A stretch of DNA of 64,000 nt. Source: Tribonema minus. Lineage: Eukaryota > Sar > Xanthophyceae > Tribonematales > Tribonemataceae. Under the pieces are notes generated by a model that was given only the letters and a program-made list of their open reading frames with translations, made no database searches and was not told the origin of the DNA. This document shows, one piece after another, positions 53,302 through 63,486 of the stretch (the stretch's first letter is position 1; each line of letters begins with the position of its first letter). The translations under genes and the position numbers were made by a program. The stretch is from positions 1 to 64,000 of the forward strand of contig JAFCMP010000034.1 of assembly GCA_017506865.1 (NCBI GenBank). The letters are read 5' to 3'.

Positions 53302-56300
53302 TCACTGCTGTCGCGAGCCCTTGTGCCCCGCAATGAGCTGCTCGAGCATCTCCTTAGTGTAGGTGAGGCGCTTGACGATGCCGGCGCGCGCGCCCGCGCC
53401 GCCGCCGCCGCTGCCGCCGGCAGCGCCCGCGCGCGCCGCCGCCGCGACCACCGCGCGCAGCTCCAGCGTCTCGGCTGTGCCGTCGCGCGCGACGTACGTG
53501 ACGGCGTGCGCGCCGCGCCCGATGAGCACCTCCGAGCCGTCCGTGAAGATGACCTGCAGCGTGCCGTTGCTCAGGCGGAACAGCCACGCGTAGCGCGTCG
53601 CGACGTACTTTTTGACGTGCACGAGCGGCTCGCTGGAGGGGGCCGGCGCCGCCGTCGCCGCTGCCGCCGCTGCCGCCGCCGCCACGCGCTGCTGCTGCGC
53701 GCCGCCACTGCGCCCCGCCCTGCGCTCCTGCGTGAAGAGGAAGCTCCGGAAGTGCGTCAGCAGCGTCACCTTCTTCTGCAGCGCCGAGGGGTAGTTGCTC
53801 AGCGTGTGCGTCTGCACGGGTGTCGCCGCCGCCGCCGCCGCTGCCGCTGCCGCCATGGCGCTGACGCCGCTGGCGATCGTGCTGCCCGCCGCCGCGCTGA
53901 TTGCGCTGCTGCCGCCGTGCCGCTGCGGCGCGCCCCCAGCGCGCGCGGGCGACAACTCCATGTCGCCGTCCGCACCGCGCAGCTGCTGCTGCACCGATGC
54001 GGACAGCAGCGCCGACGACGCCGGCGGCGCGGCCGACCTCTCCCAGTACTCAAACCTGTGGCCCGCGGGATCGAGCACCATCTTGGTGGCGTCGTTAAAG
54101 TACACGCCCGCGCTGCCCGTGTTGAGCAGGAAGCCCACGCCGTACTTGCTGCAGTAGTCGACGTACTGCGTGATCCACACGGCGGGCGCCGCGAGCGCGC
54201 ACGGCGCCGCCGCCGCTGCCGCGGAAGCTGCCGCGCCACTGCCGCCGCGCCGCAGCCCCGCAGCAGCAGTCGAGCGCTGCGGCGACAACAGCGCAAGCTG
54301 CGAGAACATGCACTCGAGCGTGTCCTCGTCGTACGCCGCGGGCTGCCGGGGCGCGCTGTCTTCTCTCAGCTCCGCTTCCGCCGCCACCGCCGCTGCTGCA
54401 GCCTCGTCCTGCCGCGGCACCACCGCCGCCTCCATGCGGTCCGCCTCCGGCGTCGACAGCACCATGGCATCGACAGCGGCGGCGGCGCCGCGACGCCGCA
54501 GAGGCGTCGTCACGCCGCCCCGCGGCGCGGCGTTACCGCCGCCGCAGCCGCCGTCCAGCGCGCCGCCGGCACGTCGGGCGGGCGTTACCGCGCCGCCTCG
54601 CACCTGCAGCCGCGCGCCGCCGCCATCGCTGTCCCGTTTGACGCCCCTGTCAGCGGCAGCAGCGACGGCGCCGAAGGGCCTCGCGCCGCCGCCACTGCTG
54701 CTGCCGGGCGTCCGCTGCCGCAGCTGTAGCTGCTGCTGCTGCTTGGCCGCTGCGGGGAGCGCGTCCGCGGCGGCGGCGCGGCGGCAGCGCTCGCCACTGC
54801 CCCCAGGCTCCACGCGCCCCGCGTAGCCCCACACGGGCTTCGCCGCGCCCGCCGCTGCGCGCTGCTGGAGGCGCGCCGGCGGCAGCGGCGTCCTGGTCAC
54901 GCCAGAAGGCGTGCGGCTGCGCGTGGGCGTGCCAGCGTTGGCAGCGGCAGCAGCCGTGCGCGCTGGCGTGCGCTGTTCGGCGCTGCCGCAGCGCGCCGCA
55001 GCGACGCCGCCGCCGGCGCCGCTGCCAACGCAGCCGCCTCTGCGAGGGGCATACGGCGTCGTCGTTGGCGCTGCGCCTGCGCCTGCTGCCGCTGCTGCTG
55101 CGCTGTTGGGCTTGGCTCTGGCATAGAGCACGTTGTTATCCGCAGCCTGCGGGGGTCGCCTGCGCGGCGCCGCTTCTGCCGCCGCCGCTGCCGTTATGGG
55201 CTGCAACGGTTTCTTGAGCGCAGGTGCCGTCGCCGCGGCAGCAGCAGCAGCCGCCGCTGCTGCGGCGCTGCTCGCCCTGAGCGACGCCGTGCCCCCCCCA
55301 TTCGCCTCGCGCCGCGCCGCATCCTTATAGATGTTGAACTGCGGCTGGTGCGCCGGCTGCAGCGGCGCGGCCTTGGTCAGCGCTGGCTGCTGCTGCTGCG
55401 GCGGCGCCAGCTGCGCCCGCCGGTATGGCGCCGCTGCGGGCGCGGCAGCGCTCGCTGCGGCGGCGGCGGCGCCGCCGCTCCAGCTGGGGTTCGCGGTCGT
55501 CGCGACGTACGCCGCCGACGCCGCCGGTGCGGGACGCGCTGCGCTGCGGCCGCCGTGCAAGGCGTCGCCGCAGCGCTGCGGCGCCGCCGCCGCCGCGGCG
55601 CGCCGGGCACCAGGGCTGACTATTCCCCGCAGCACCTGCCCTGGGGCCGCGTTCTCGTCCGCTGGCGCCGGTGCGCTGTGGCCGCTGCTGCCGGCTGCTG
55701 CCGCGGGTCTGGCGCCGGCGCTGCGGTGGTGGTCTGCGGCGGGCACGCGGTTCATGTCGCGCGCCACCAGCGGCGGCCTGCGGCGCAATGGTCGGAGAGA
55801 AGGAGCGCGGCGCGCGGAGGGCAGCGTGTTGAGCGTTGCGCTGGGCAAGATGTGAGGTGCGCACGCGCGCGTGCGGGGAGCAGGGGACGCGAGGGGGAGG
55901 GCGGGATGTGCAGAGCTCAGCCGCTCAGCACTCCTTGGAGTGCACAGAGGGGCATCTTGTGTGAACATCCGCTGTAAAGTGCTCCGGATGCCGCTCATAG
56001 TGAGCGGAGGAAGCACAAAAAGCTGAACACAGTCATGCACAGATGGAATGATGCGCAGCGTTCCTGGCGCCGGTGCCTGATGCGCAACCGCTCGTCCTCC
56101 AAGCGCCGCTGCACACCCCGATGCCCTGGCCCAACAATATAACGACCGAGCTCACACCGGCAATCAATCTCCTGCACACCTGCGACCCGCACAAGTCACG
56201 CCCCCAGCGCTCAGCACTGCCACCAAGCTGAGCACTGCGCTCACTCACCTGGGGGCCGGCGCCGGCGCCGCTGCCGCGCCGCACGTCGCAGCAGCGCCGC

Positions 56301-57600
56301 TACGCAGCTGCCGAGACGCCGACGCGCATGCAGCGGCGGCGGCGGCAGCAGCGGCAGCACCGCCCGACGATGGCTCGGGCCGCAGCGTGTAGGTGGTGTT
56401 GAAGCTGCGCGCTGCACCGCCGTCGCGCAGGAAGGGGTGGTTGAGGATCTCCTCCAGCGTCGGGCGCTGGTCCGGCGCGGTCTGCGCGCGGGGGGGGGGA
56501 GTGGGGGGGCGGGGGGAGGCGGGGGGGGGATGAGGCAGCGCGCGCTGAGGCGCGCTGCGCGGTGCTGCCGCGCTGATATGTGAGCTGCAGCAGCGCTCAG
56601 TGGCAGCGGCTACTGTTTCTGAACACTTGAACATGTATGGCCATTCCTGAAGGGGTCATTGGACTTAGACGGCGGCGCCTCAGGCGGCTGTCGCGCGCCG
56701 GCAGCACGGGCCGGTGTGTCGTCGTGGTGCGATACTGCAGCTTCGTGGGTGTGAGAGCGTTTTTGGCCATGTCTGTGCTTCGTCGCAGTGCGGAGTGACG
56801 TAGCATTCACGGCAGGCATGCCTAGTGCATGCGTTTGTTTGCGTGTCAGCAGCGCGAGCGGCGGGACCCGCATGGCATCACCTGTGCGGGCCAAGTGCGC
56901 CTTGCTTAGGGTAAGGGCGGGCAGAACTGTGGCAGCGCTCATGACGCCTGATAACACCACCCACGGCGCTTGCATCCAGCGCCCGCAGCGACGGCGGCCC
57001 GCGGCGCAGCGCGCGCGCACGGAGCTGCCCGGCAACGACGCCTCTTTCCCCGTCACATCAGAAACTCACATCGCAGTGAAGTGCGATTCAGTTCATGCCT
57101 CGGAGCGCCCACCTGCAGCATGCAGCGCACGAGTCCCTTGGCATCCTCCGAGACGGCCGTGCCCTCCGGGAACGCGTAGACGTTCTGCAGAATGCGGCGG
57201 TACGTGGACTTGACGTCGCGCGACTCAAACGGCGGCCGCCCCACCAGCATGGTGTACAGCACCACGCCCATGCTCCAGACGTCCACCTGCGCGCAGGCGG
57301 GCATGAGTAACGCGCACATTTATTCGAGCATTGCGCAGCTGGCAGCGATGTGCGCGTTGCGGCGGCGCAGAGCGGCACTGCTGCCGGCAGCGCTGCGTCG
57401 AGCGCGGACGCCGCGATGCTCAAATACTGCGCGCGCCGCGTCGCCATGCGCGTGCGCACAAGGCACGTGGTGCCGCGTGGATTCGGACAGGCGAGCTTTC
57501 GCCTCGCAAGCAGGTACGCGCATGCAGTCGGCGCCCGTGCCATCTCCTCCTCCTCCGTGGCACACGGCCATGAGCAGGGCAGGGCCGCGACACACTCACT

Positions 57601-57648
<48 letters not shown>

Positions 57649-59509
57649 CACACATCAACCAGCGATCGGCGGTGGCACGTGGCTGCGAGCACGGCATCTG
57701 CAGTTTTGCACCGCAGCACGACTGCGACAGCGGCACGGCGCAGCGACGCTGGCGGCTCGCGCTGCCGCCGCCGCCGTCGCGCGCCACGCCCGGTCCGACG
57801 CTCCGCGCACCTGGTACGAGTGCCCCGTGCCGCTGCCCTCGAGGATCTCGGGCGCGATGTAGTTGGGCGTGCCGCAGATGGTCTTGCGGCGCGCGTCGTC
57901 GCCCGTGACCTTGGCGGCGAGCCCAAAGTCGCCCATCTTGATGTCCCACGCGCCGTCGAGGAAGAGGTTGCCGAGCTTGAGGTCGCGGTGTATGATGCCG
58001 TGGCGGTGGCAGTAGTGCACCGCCTCGAGCATCTGCAGCATGTACTTGCGCGCCTCGGCGGCGTCGAAGCGGCGTCGGCGCCGCATGAGCTCGCTGAGCG
58101 TGCCGTTGGTGCAGAGCTCGAGGAGGATGTAGACGTTGTCGGCATCCTCGAAGTACGCGTGGAAGCGCACGACGCGCGGGTGCGCGATGGAGCGGTGGAT
58201 CTTGATCTCCGTGCGCAGCTGCGGGGGGCGTCGCCGGGGGGGGGGCGCGTGGCGTCAAGAGCGTTGTATCGACGGGTATCGGCTGCCGTGGTGGTGGTTG
58301 TGATCATTAGTTTCAGAAGCGGTTGGTGTTCACTGGCTGCTGTGTTGGCTGTTGTGATCATTGGCGAGTGGGCGGCTTGCTGGAGAGGCGCGGGGGGGGC
58401 GGCGGCCATGGTAGCATGGCAGCTATACAAGCGAGCTGGCGCGTTGTCCGATTCGCAACGTGCAGACCTGTGATAGATAGCTGGCAAGAGACGGTCTGCA
58501 CGCACGACAATGGATGTAGCGCCATCGCAGCTGGAAGCGAGAGACCGCCGTGACGGAGCCCGCATGGAGGCCGCGAGCCCACTCACAATTTAAGCTTCCT
58601 TTGAAAGTCGAATGGTCGAACTGCAGTACAGGCGACCCTGTTTTGGCTTGCACCATGGCAAATGTCAGCACGGAGCTGATGATGCCCTCCCTGCTGCGTG
58701 CAATGCGCCATTTGCGTGACTGTCGCCATGAGCAACACTCATTGTTGCAGGTTAACCCGCGTCTCACCTTGTCTTTCGCTCTCCGTTTGGTCAGCAGAGA
58801 CCGCGGCACCACCTTCATAGCATAGTGCTGGTGGGTATCCTCAGTGGTGACCAGATACACCTTAGCAAAGCCTCCCTGGTGTTTGCATCAAGAAAGCAAC
58901 GAAGCAGCAGCGCAGAAATGTGGGCCTTGTCAGTGGCAGTCGAGGGGGGCAGCCGTGGCCGCAGTACTGAACAATGCAAGCGACTGCAGTGAGCTATCCT
59001 GCTGCAACTTGCAGTTATAGCATCGCCAACTTTGCAAAGAGTTAGGAACAAGTTGAACTACCGCACTAGACTATCTCTGTAATAGCCTGTTTGGCGTATG
59101 CACCAGGCAGGAAGGCATGGCAGGCGCAGTCAGCACGGGGTCGAGTGGGCGCAACAGCATGCAAGGAAATTGTCGTGGGCTGGTCTGCTGCAACATACAC
59201 TACGTTTGCCAGCTTTGCACCACGAAGGTATGCACCATTGCGGAACGGCAGTGGTCTCGCTGTGCATTCGTGTCACGCATGTGCAACAGCAAAGCTCACC
59301 TTGCCCAGCAGCCTGCCCTTCACGTAGCGAGTGACCAGCTCTTCGCCTAGCGCAGTTCTCCTCCTGTGCTCGATCACCTCCACCTTCTTGAGGTCGCATG
59401 CTGGCGCTGTTGTAGCAGCTTCTGCGGCCGCACGTGAGCCGCTAGTGGCACCAGACCTCTGTTTCGGATCGTGATTTTCACAGTGCCTCCCTGGTGCAAC
59501 TGCGAGCAT
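53302..59509 (-). CDS. PLK: Polo-like kinase with long linker and divergent Polo-box domain
   Basis: Six exons, in phase: 59509-59300, 58875-58768, 58218-57811, 57286-57113, 56481-56249, 55840-53302, giving 1223 residues (human PLK1 603). An in-frame TAG lies directly upstream of the chosen ATG. Kinase about 60-325: GRLLGKGGFAKVYLV, catalytic Lys91 (HYAMKVVP), Glu110, HRDLKLGNLF (Asp185), DFG Asp203, activation-loop KTICGTPNYIAPE with Thr219 at the PLK1 Thr210 position. Residues about 380-915 are an Ala/Arg/Ser-rich linker. Polo-box domain about 930-1215: PB1 WITQYVDYCSKYGVGFLL and FNDATKMVLDP; PB2 WLFRLSNGTLQVIF and AVTYVARDG. An Ala-rich insert of about 85 residues splits PB1. Trp414, His538 and Lys540 of PLK1 correspond to Tyr937, Gly1146 and Glu1148. 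Family role: mitotic or centrosomal Ser/Thr kinase. Confidence 0.93.
57602..57654. repeat. (AC)n microsatellite in PLK intron
   Basis: About 26 dinucleotide units with one G interruption, between exons 58218-57811 and 57286-57113. Confidence 0.95.
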
Positions 59510-59524
59510 GTTAAGGCACTAGAG

Positions 59525-59680
59525 ATGGCACTACAGCAGCCCACGCAGCTGCAAGGCTCCTGCCACTCTTTTAAGCCTTCTGCAGAGCCGTATCTTCTCG
59601 GTGCTCCCAGTAATCACAAACTGACAAAGCAAAAGTTGACGGTTGACGATTTTCCCGAGGGGGAGGACCCCAGGTGGCGG
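59525..59680 (+). CDS. possible first exon of an unknown divergent gene
   Basis: An ATG at 59525 opens a 52-codon frame ending in CGG followed by GTGAGC, a good donor. The product (starts MALQQPTQLQGSCHSFK, contains PYLLGAPSNHKL and VDDFPEGEDPRWR) has a mixed, acidic, non-repetitive composition unlike chance GC-rich frames. I recognise no family. Its start codon lies only 15 bp from the PLK start codon on the other strand. Later exons, if any, would lie beyond or within the mobile-element cluster, and I could not find them. Confidence 0.3.
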
Positions 59681-60435
59681 GTGAGCAACAGTGCTCAGTA
59701 TTCACGATTAAAAAGGAGTAGAGCGGTAACTATTGGGTACTTATGATCTTGTATTTATAGCAGCCCCAAGGTGGGCTTGATGCGTTGGATAAGAATGCAA
59801 AAAACTAAAATCGGACGGGCCCTTAGAGCCCTGCGTTGCAGGCTTGTACTAGACTCATGGGGGGCAGACACAGCGGCACCCAGTCTGAGCCACACCTATC
59901 GTAGCCGATGTCTCCATCTCTTGAGCGAAAACGCCGGAGGACCGCGGTTATGCCTCTAGTATACATTTGGGCCAGAGGCGCCCGGTCCTCGATTCCTTGC
60001 CTAAGCACGCCGCTGACGTGCCTGGCCGAGGTTCTCTTTCTTGCGTGTTCAAGCAAACGATCTACAGTGTGCCCTGATGCTATCCGTATCCCCATGTTCC
60101 AATATCCCCTGCTGCTGCCCAAAGCCGTATCCTCACCACACGCGACTCCGCAGCTCCTGCTCACAGCCAGCATCTCCCATCCCCTTGCTGCCTGATGCAC
60201 CCTCGCCACCATCAGCGCCACCGCGAGTGCTGCCGCACCTCTCGGTGCTAACGAGCAGTATATATAGACTCTTGGGTACTGCTGCGACAGGTATTGAAAT
60301 AGTTACCCCGTATCTACTATAGATGCTGAGTGCAACTACATCAAGTATGGCACGATCACAATGTGTGCAGTGCGTGTAAGAGTGTGCTGCATATGTGATG
60401 TACATAGTACAAGTTGCGAAGCGAAAGTAAAAAAG
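59681..60435. other. stretch without recognised gene, left of the LINE cluster
   Basis: Antiparallel open frames at 59823-60221 (-) and 59908-60195 (+) show no motif. Base composition is less GC-rich than the gene regions. A block CTTGTATTTATA at about 59748-59759, shared with about 1488-1499, may be a promoter fragment or an old repeat. Confidence 0.35.
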
Positions 60436-60470
60436 TTCGCGCCCTGAGCGAGAATTAATAAAAAGTACAT
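60436..60470 (+). mobile_element. LINE 3'-terminal tail, copy 1 (35 bp)
   Basis: The conserved tail starts TTCGCGCCCTGAGCGAGAAT and ends AATAAAAAGTACAT. The same tail terminates the longer LINE fragments further right, so this is a very short, 5'-truncated copy or the end of a decayed one. Confidence 0.6.
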
Positions 60471-60579
60471 TGTCGTTGCGACACTTTCAGACTGTCATAC
60501 GACATGTAGATTCCTTACAGCTAGATGCCAATCATCTGGGCTTTTTCGCGCCCTGAGCGAGAATTAATAAAAAGTACAT
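60471..60579 (+). mobile_element. LINE 3' UTR fragment, copy 2 (109 bp)
   Basis: It begins within the 3' UTR (TGTCGTTGCGACACTTTCAG...) and runs to the AATAAAAAGTACAT end, almost identical to 63377-63486. It abuts copy 1 directly at the GTACAT terminus. Confidence 0.65.
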
Positions 60580-61658
60580 AGGCAGCGTCCCAAGCTCGTT
60601 AACGCCGAAAGGCGTGGCAGCGAATGCGGCTGGTTTGGTGGGTGGGCTGGGCTGCAGGGCTTGCAGGAGCTAGCACCAGCGGCCCCCAGGTGATGCCAGC
60701 GTGCGCAGCCCCTTCGAGAGAACTTCAAACGTGTGGTGGTGTCTCGGAAGCCCTGGCTGGCGTGCGGAGGAGGGACAGGGAGCGGCTTGGCGTGCTTGGA
60801 GAGCAAGCGGAGTCGGCTGCACGCCACGGCACCAACCACAAGTTACTCGCAGCGGTAAATGGCAATATCTTGTCAGGCTTGCAGCCTGCGGTGAGCCGTG
60901 ACCTCGCTCATCAAGGAGGCGATGCTTTACTTAGTTATATAGCCTTTCTCTCTAGCGTCAGCGCCTGGCGCCCAGTGACTCCCTCTGCTTATCTCTATGA
61001 TATCGGGGTTCACGTAGATAGCCACAATCTCCAGTTCAGGGCCCATCATGGTGACCTTGGCCTGCATGAAAACTTTGAGATGGAGTCTGCGTGGAGCTGG
61101 GTGGCCCTTAGAAGGGCCTGTCTGTGGGGGGAGAGTCTTGCAGCTTTGTTTGGTATCCCTGCTAGTGTGTGGGGGACAGTCGCTTGCGGATGCTTTGTTG
61201 GGGGTGATATGGGAGGCCCGGTGAACCACCGTCCCGCTCATCAAGGAGGCGATGCTTTGCTTAGTTATATAGCCTTTCTTTCTAGCGTCAGCGCCTGGCG
61301 CCCAGTGACTCCCTCTGCTTATCTTTATGATATCGGGGTTCACGTAGATAGCCACAATCTCCAGTTCAGGGCCCATTATGGTGACCTTGGCCTGCATGAA
61401 AACTTTGAGATGGAGTCTGCGTGGAGCTGGGTGGCCCTAAGACGGGTCTGTCTGTGGGGGGAGAGTCTTGTAGCTTTGTTTGGTATCCCTGCTAGTATGT
61501 GGGGGACAGTCGCTTGCGGGTGCTTTGTTGGGGATGATGTGGGGAACGGGGTGTGGCGTGCAAGCTTTGCATGCTACATCCAAGAGTGAGAACAAGGCGA
61601 CACACCTACAACATGGCATTTCCACAGCCACAAGTGGAATATAATAAAAGTACAAACA
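60544..61658 (+). repeat. 1.1-kb tandem unit, first copy
   Basis: It starts with the LINE-type tail, continues with GCAGCGTCCCAAGCTCG... and ends in ATATAATAAAAGTACA. It is repeated immediately at 61661-62769 with roughly ten base differences, a shift of about 1115 bp. Inside, a 330-bp block occurs twice (60906-61235 and 61236-61565). Its end shares AATAAAA(A)GTACA with the LINE tail, suggesting it may use the same 3' end recognition. Confidence 0.85.
60624..61589 (+). CDS. hypothetical 321-residue protein with two 110-residue repeats
   Basis: Open frame in the first 1.1-kb unit. A hydrophobic start (MRLVWWVGWAAGLAGA) is followed by about 80 unique residues and two repeats starting at residues 95 and 205 (AHQGGDALLSYIAFLSS, SAYLYDIGVHVDSHNLQF, ENFEMESAWSWVALRR, LFGIPASVWGTVACGC). 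I do not recognise the family. Of ten base differences I counted between the two internal repeats, six are silent in this frame, five of them at third positions. The opposite frame would take mostly replacement changes and a stop, so I favour the plus strand. It may be a gene carried by a non-autonomous element. Confidence 0.45.
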   Translation: MRLVWWVGWAAGLAGASTSGPQVMPACAAPSRELQTCGGVSEALAGVRRRDRERLGVLGEQAESAARHGTNHKLLAAVNGNILSGLQPAVSRDLAHQGGDALLSYIAFLSSVSAWRPVTPSAYLYDIGVHVDSHNLQFRAHHGDLGLHENFEMESAWSWVALRRACLWGESLAALFGIPASVWGTVACGCFVGGDMGGPVNHRPAHQGGDALLSYIAFLSSVSAWRPVTPSAYLYDIGVHVDSHNLQFRAHYGDLGLHENFEMESAWSWVALRRVCLWGESLVALFGIPASMWGTVACGCFVGDDVGNGVWRASFACYIQE

Positions 61659-61660
61659 GT

Positions 61661-62769
61661 TTTCGCGCCCTGAGCGAGAATTAATAAAAAGTACAAACAG
61701 CGTCCCAAGCTCGTTGACGCCGAAAGGCGTGGCAGCGAATGCGGCGGGTTTGGTGGGTGGGCTGGGCTGCAGGGCTTGCAGGAGCTAGCACCAGCGGCCC
61801 TCAGGTGATGCCAGCGTGCGTAGCCCCTTCGAGAGAACTTCAAACGTGTGGTGGTGTCTCGGAAGCCCTGGCTGGCGTGCGGAGGAGGGACAGGCAGCGG
61901 CTTGGCGTGCTTGGAGAGCAAGCGGAGTCGGCTGCACGCCACGGCACCAACCACAAGTTACTCGCAGCGGTAACTGGCAATATCTTGTCAGGCTTGCAGC
62001 CTGCGGTGAGCCGTGACCTCGCTCATCAAGGAGGCGATGCTTTACTTAGTTATATAGCCTTTCTCTCTAGCGTCAGCGCCTGGCGCCCAGTGACTCCCTC
62101 TGCTTATCTCTATGATATCGGGGTTCACGTAGATAGCCACAATCTCCAGTTCAGGGCCCATCATGGTGACCTTGGCCTGCATGAAAACTTTGAGATGGAG
62201 TCTGCGTGGAGCTGGGTGGCCCTTAGAAGGGTCTGTCTGTGGGGGGAGAGTCTTGCAGCTTTGTTTGGTATCCCTGCTAGTGTGTGGGGGACAGTCGCTT
62301 GCGGATGCTTTGTTGGGGGTGATATGGGAGGCCCGGTGAACCACCGTCCCGCTCATCAAGGAGGCGATGCTTTGCTTAGTTATATAGCCTTTCTTTCTAG
62401 CGTCAGCGCCTGGCGCCCAGTGACTCCCTCTGCTTATCTTTATGATATCGGGGTTCACGTAGATAGCCACAATCTCCAGTTCAGGGCCCATTATGGTGAC
62501 CTTGGCCTGCATGAAAACTTTGAGATGGAGTCTGCGTGGAGCTGGGTGGCCCTAAGACGGGTCTGCCTGTGGGGGGAGAGTCTTGTAGCTTTGTTTGGTA
62601 TCCCTGCTAGTATGTGGGGGACAGTCGCTTGCGGCTGCTTTGTTGGGGGTGATGTGGGGGGCGGGGTGTGGCGTGCAAGCTTTGCATGCTACATCCAAGA
62701 GTGAGAACAAGGCGACACACCTACAACATGGCATTTCCACAGCCACAAGTGGAATATAATAAAAGTACA
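61661..62769 (+). repeat. 1.1-kb tandem unit, second copy
   Basis: Direct duplicate of 60544-61658, including the LINE-like tail at its left end (61661-61696) and the same AATAAAAGTACA right end. About ten substitutions separate the copies, so duplication is recent compared with the internal 330-bp repeat. Confidence 0.85.
61739..62704 (+). CDS. hypothetical 321-residue repeat protein, second copy
   Basis: Same length and architecture as the frame at 60624-61589, with no stop or length change. Differences between the two are mostly replacements (for example L3R, A28V, E52Q, N79T by position in the frame), so there is no sign of strong recent constraint between copies. Function unknown. Confidence 0.45.
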   Translation: MRRVWWVGWAAGLAGASTSGPQVMPACVAPSRELQTCGGVSEALAGVRRRDRQRLGVLGEQAESAARHGTNHKLLAAVTGNILSGLQPAVSRDLAHQGGDALLSYIAFLSSVSAWRPVTPSAYLYDIGVHVDSHNLQFRAHHGDLGLHENFEMESAWSWVALRRVCLWGESLAALFGIPASVWGTVACGCFVGGDMGGPVNHRPAHQGGDALLSYIAFLSSVSAWRPVTPSAYLYDIGVHVDSHNLQFRAHYGDLGLHENFEMESAWSWVALRRVCLWGESLVALFGIPASMWGTVACGCFVGGDVGGGVWRASFACYIQE

Positions 62770-63000
62770 TGGTACTCTGGCCGTGTCATGACACACATGG
62801 CAGAATCCAGGGGGGGGGGGCACATGGAGGAGGACGTAGGGGAGGATGCCTAGATGCCATTTGGCGGCGGCGGCGTTTGAGTGGTTGTCGTTGAGACACT
62901 TTCAGAAGTCACACGACATGCAGATTCCGTACAGCAGAACCAAGTTAGACCATCATCTGGGCTTTTTCGCGCCCTGAGCGAGAATTAATAAAGAGTACAT
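62767..63000 (+). mobile_element. LINE 3' end fragment, copy 4
   Basis: It holds the last codons of the LINE ORF (GRVMTHMAESRGG region), a G10 run, and the 3' UTR ending AATAAAGAGTACAT. It is more diverged than the other copies, including a TAG where copy 5 encodes Glu, and is 5'-truncated. It abuts the 1.1-kb unit on the left and copy 5 on the right. Confidence 0.65.
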
Positions 63001-63486
63001 GTCACCGAGCGATGCTGCCGCGACCAAGAGGCCGCCAAGACTACCCACTATTCTGATCATTATGATCAGAATTGCTACAAACTTGCCACTTTGGCAATAG
63101 GGTCATTTGGCAGCATCGGGGAGCAGGGGCGGAAGCTGCTGGAGGCTGTGGCGACGGAGTATGCCAGCAGGATGTCAGTGCCCGGAGGAGCGCGCCCTAA
63201 AGCTCTCAAGGGCATCGCCCTGGCGCGCTTACGCTCGGCACTGTCGGCAGCGCTCCACATGGCGTACTCTGGCCGTGTCATGACACACATGGCAGAATCC
63301 AGGGGGGGGGGGCACATGGAGGAGGACGTAGGGGAGGACCCCGAGATGCCATTTGGCGGCGGCGGCGTTTGAGTGGTTGTCGTTGCGACACTTTCAGACT
63401 GTCATACGACGTGTAGATTCCTTACAGCTAGATGCCAATCATCTGGGCTTTTTCGCGCCCTGAGCGAGAATTAATAAAAAGTACAT
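63001..63486 (+). mobile_element. LINE (non-LTR retrotransposon) 3' end with ORF2 C-terminus, copy 5
   Basis: A frame open from about 63004 to the stop at 63370-63372 gives about 120 residues: EAAKTTHYSDHYDQNCYKLA, TLAIGSFGSIGEQGRKLLEA, then ALARLRSALSAALHMAYSG. This arrangement, a Lys-rich Tyr segment followed by a FG..G..G motif and an Ala/Arg helix, is what I expect at the very C-terminus of LINE-type polyproteins in protists. No reverse transcriptase or endonuclease core is present, so the copy is 5'-truncated. The 3' UTR runs to 63486 and ends AATAAAAAGTACAT without a poly-A tail. Confidence 0.6.

Noticed and set aside
53323-54729. 468-codon plus-strand frame
   Set aside because: Antisense shadow of the PLK Polo-box exon, made almost wholly of Arg/Ala from GC-rich codons.
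55841-56040. N-terminal 67 codons of the 912-codon minus frame
   Set aside because: A CAG acceptor at 55841-55843 joins the upstream kinase exon in phase, so the earlier part is intron sequence.
60927-61397. 156-codon minus-strand frame in the 1.1-kb unit (motif EIVAIYVNPDII)
   Set aside because: It superficially recalls an endonuclease strand. However, substitutions between the internal repeats are replacement-biased in this frame, one copy has a stop, and the plus frame is longer and silent-biased.
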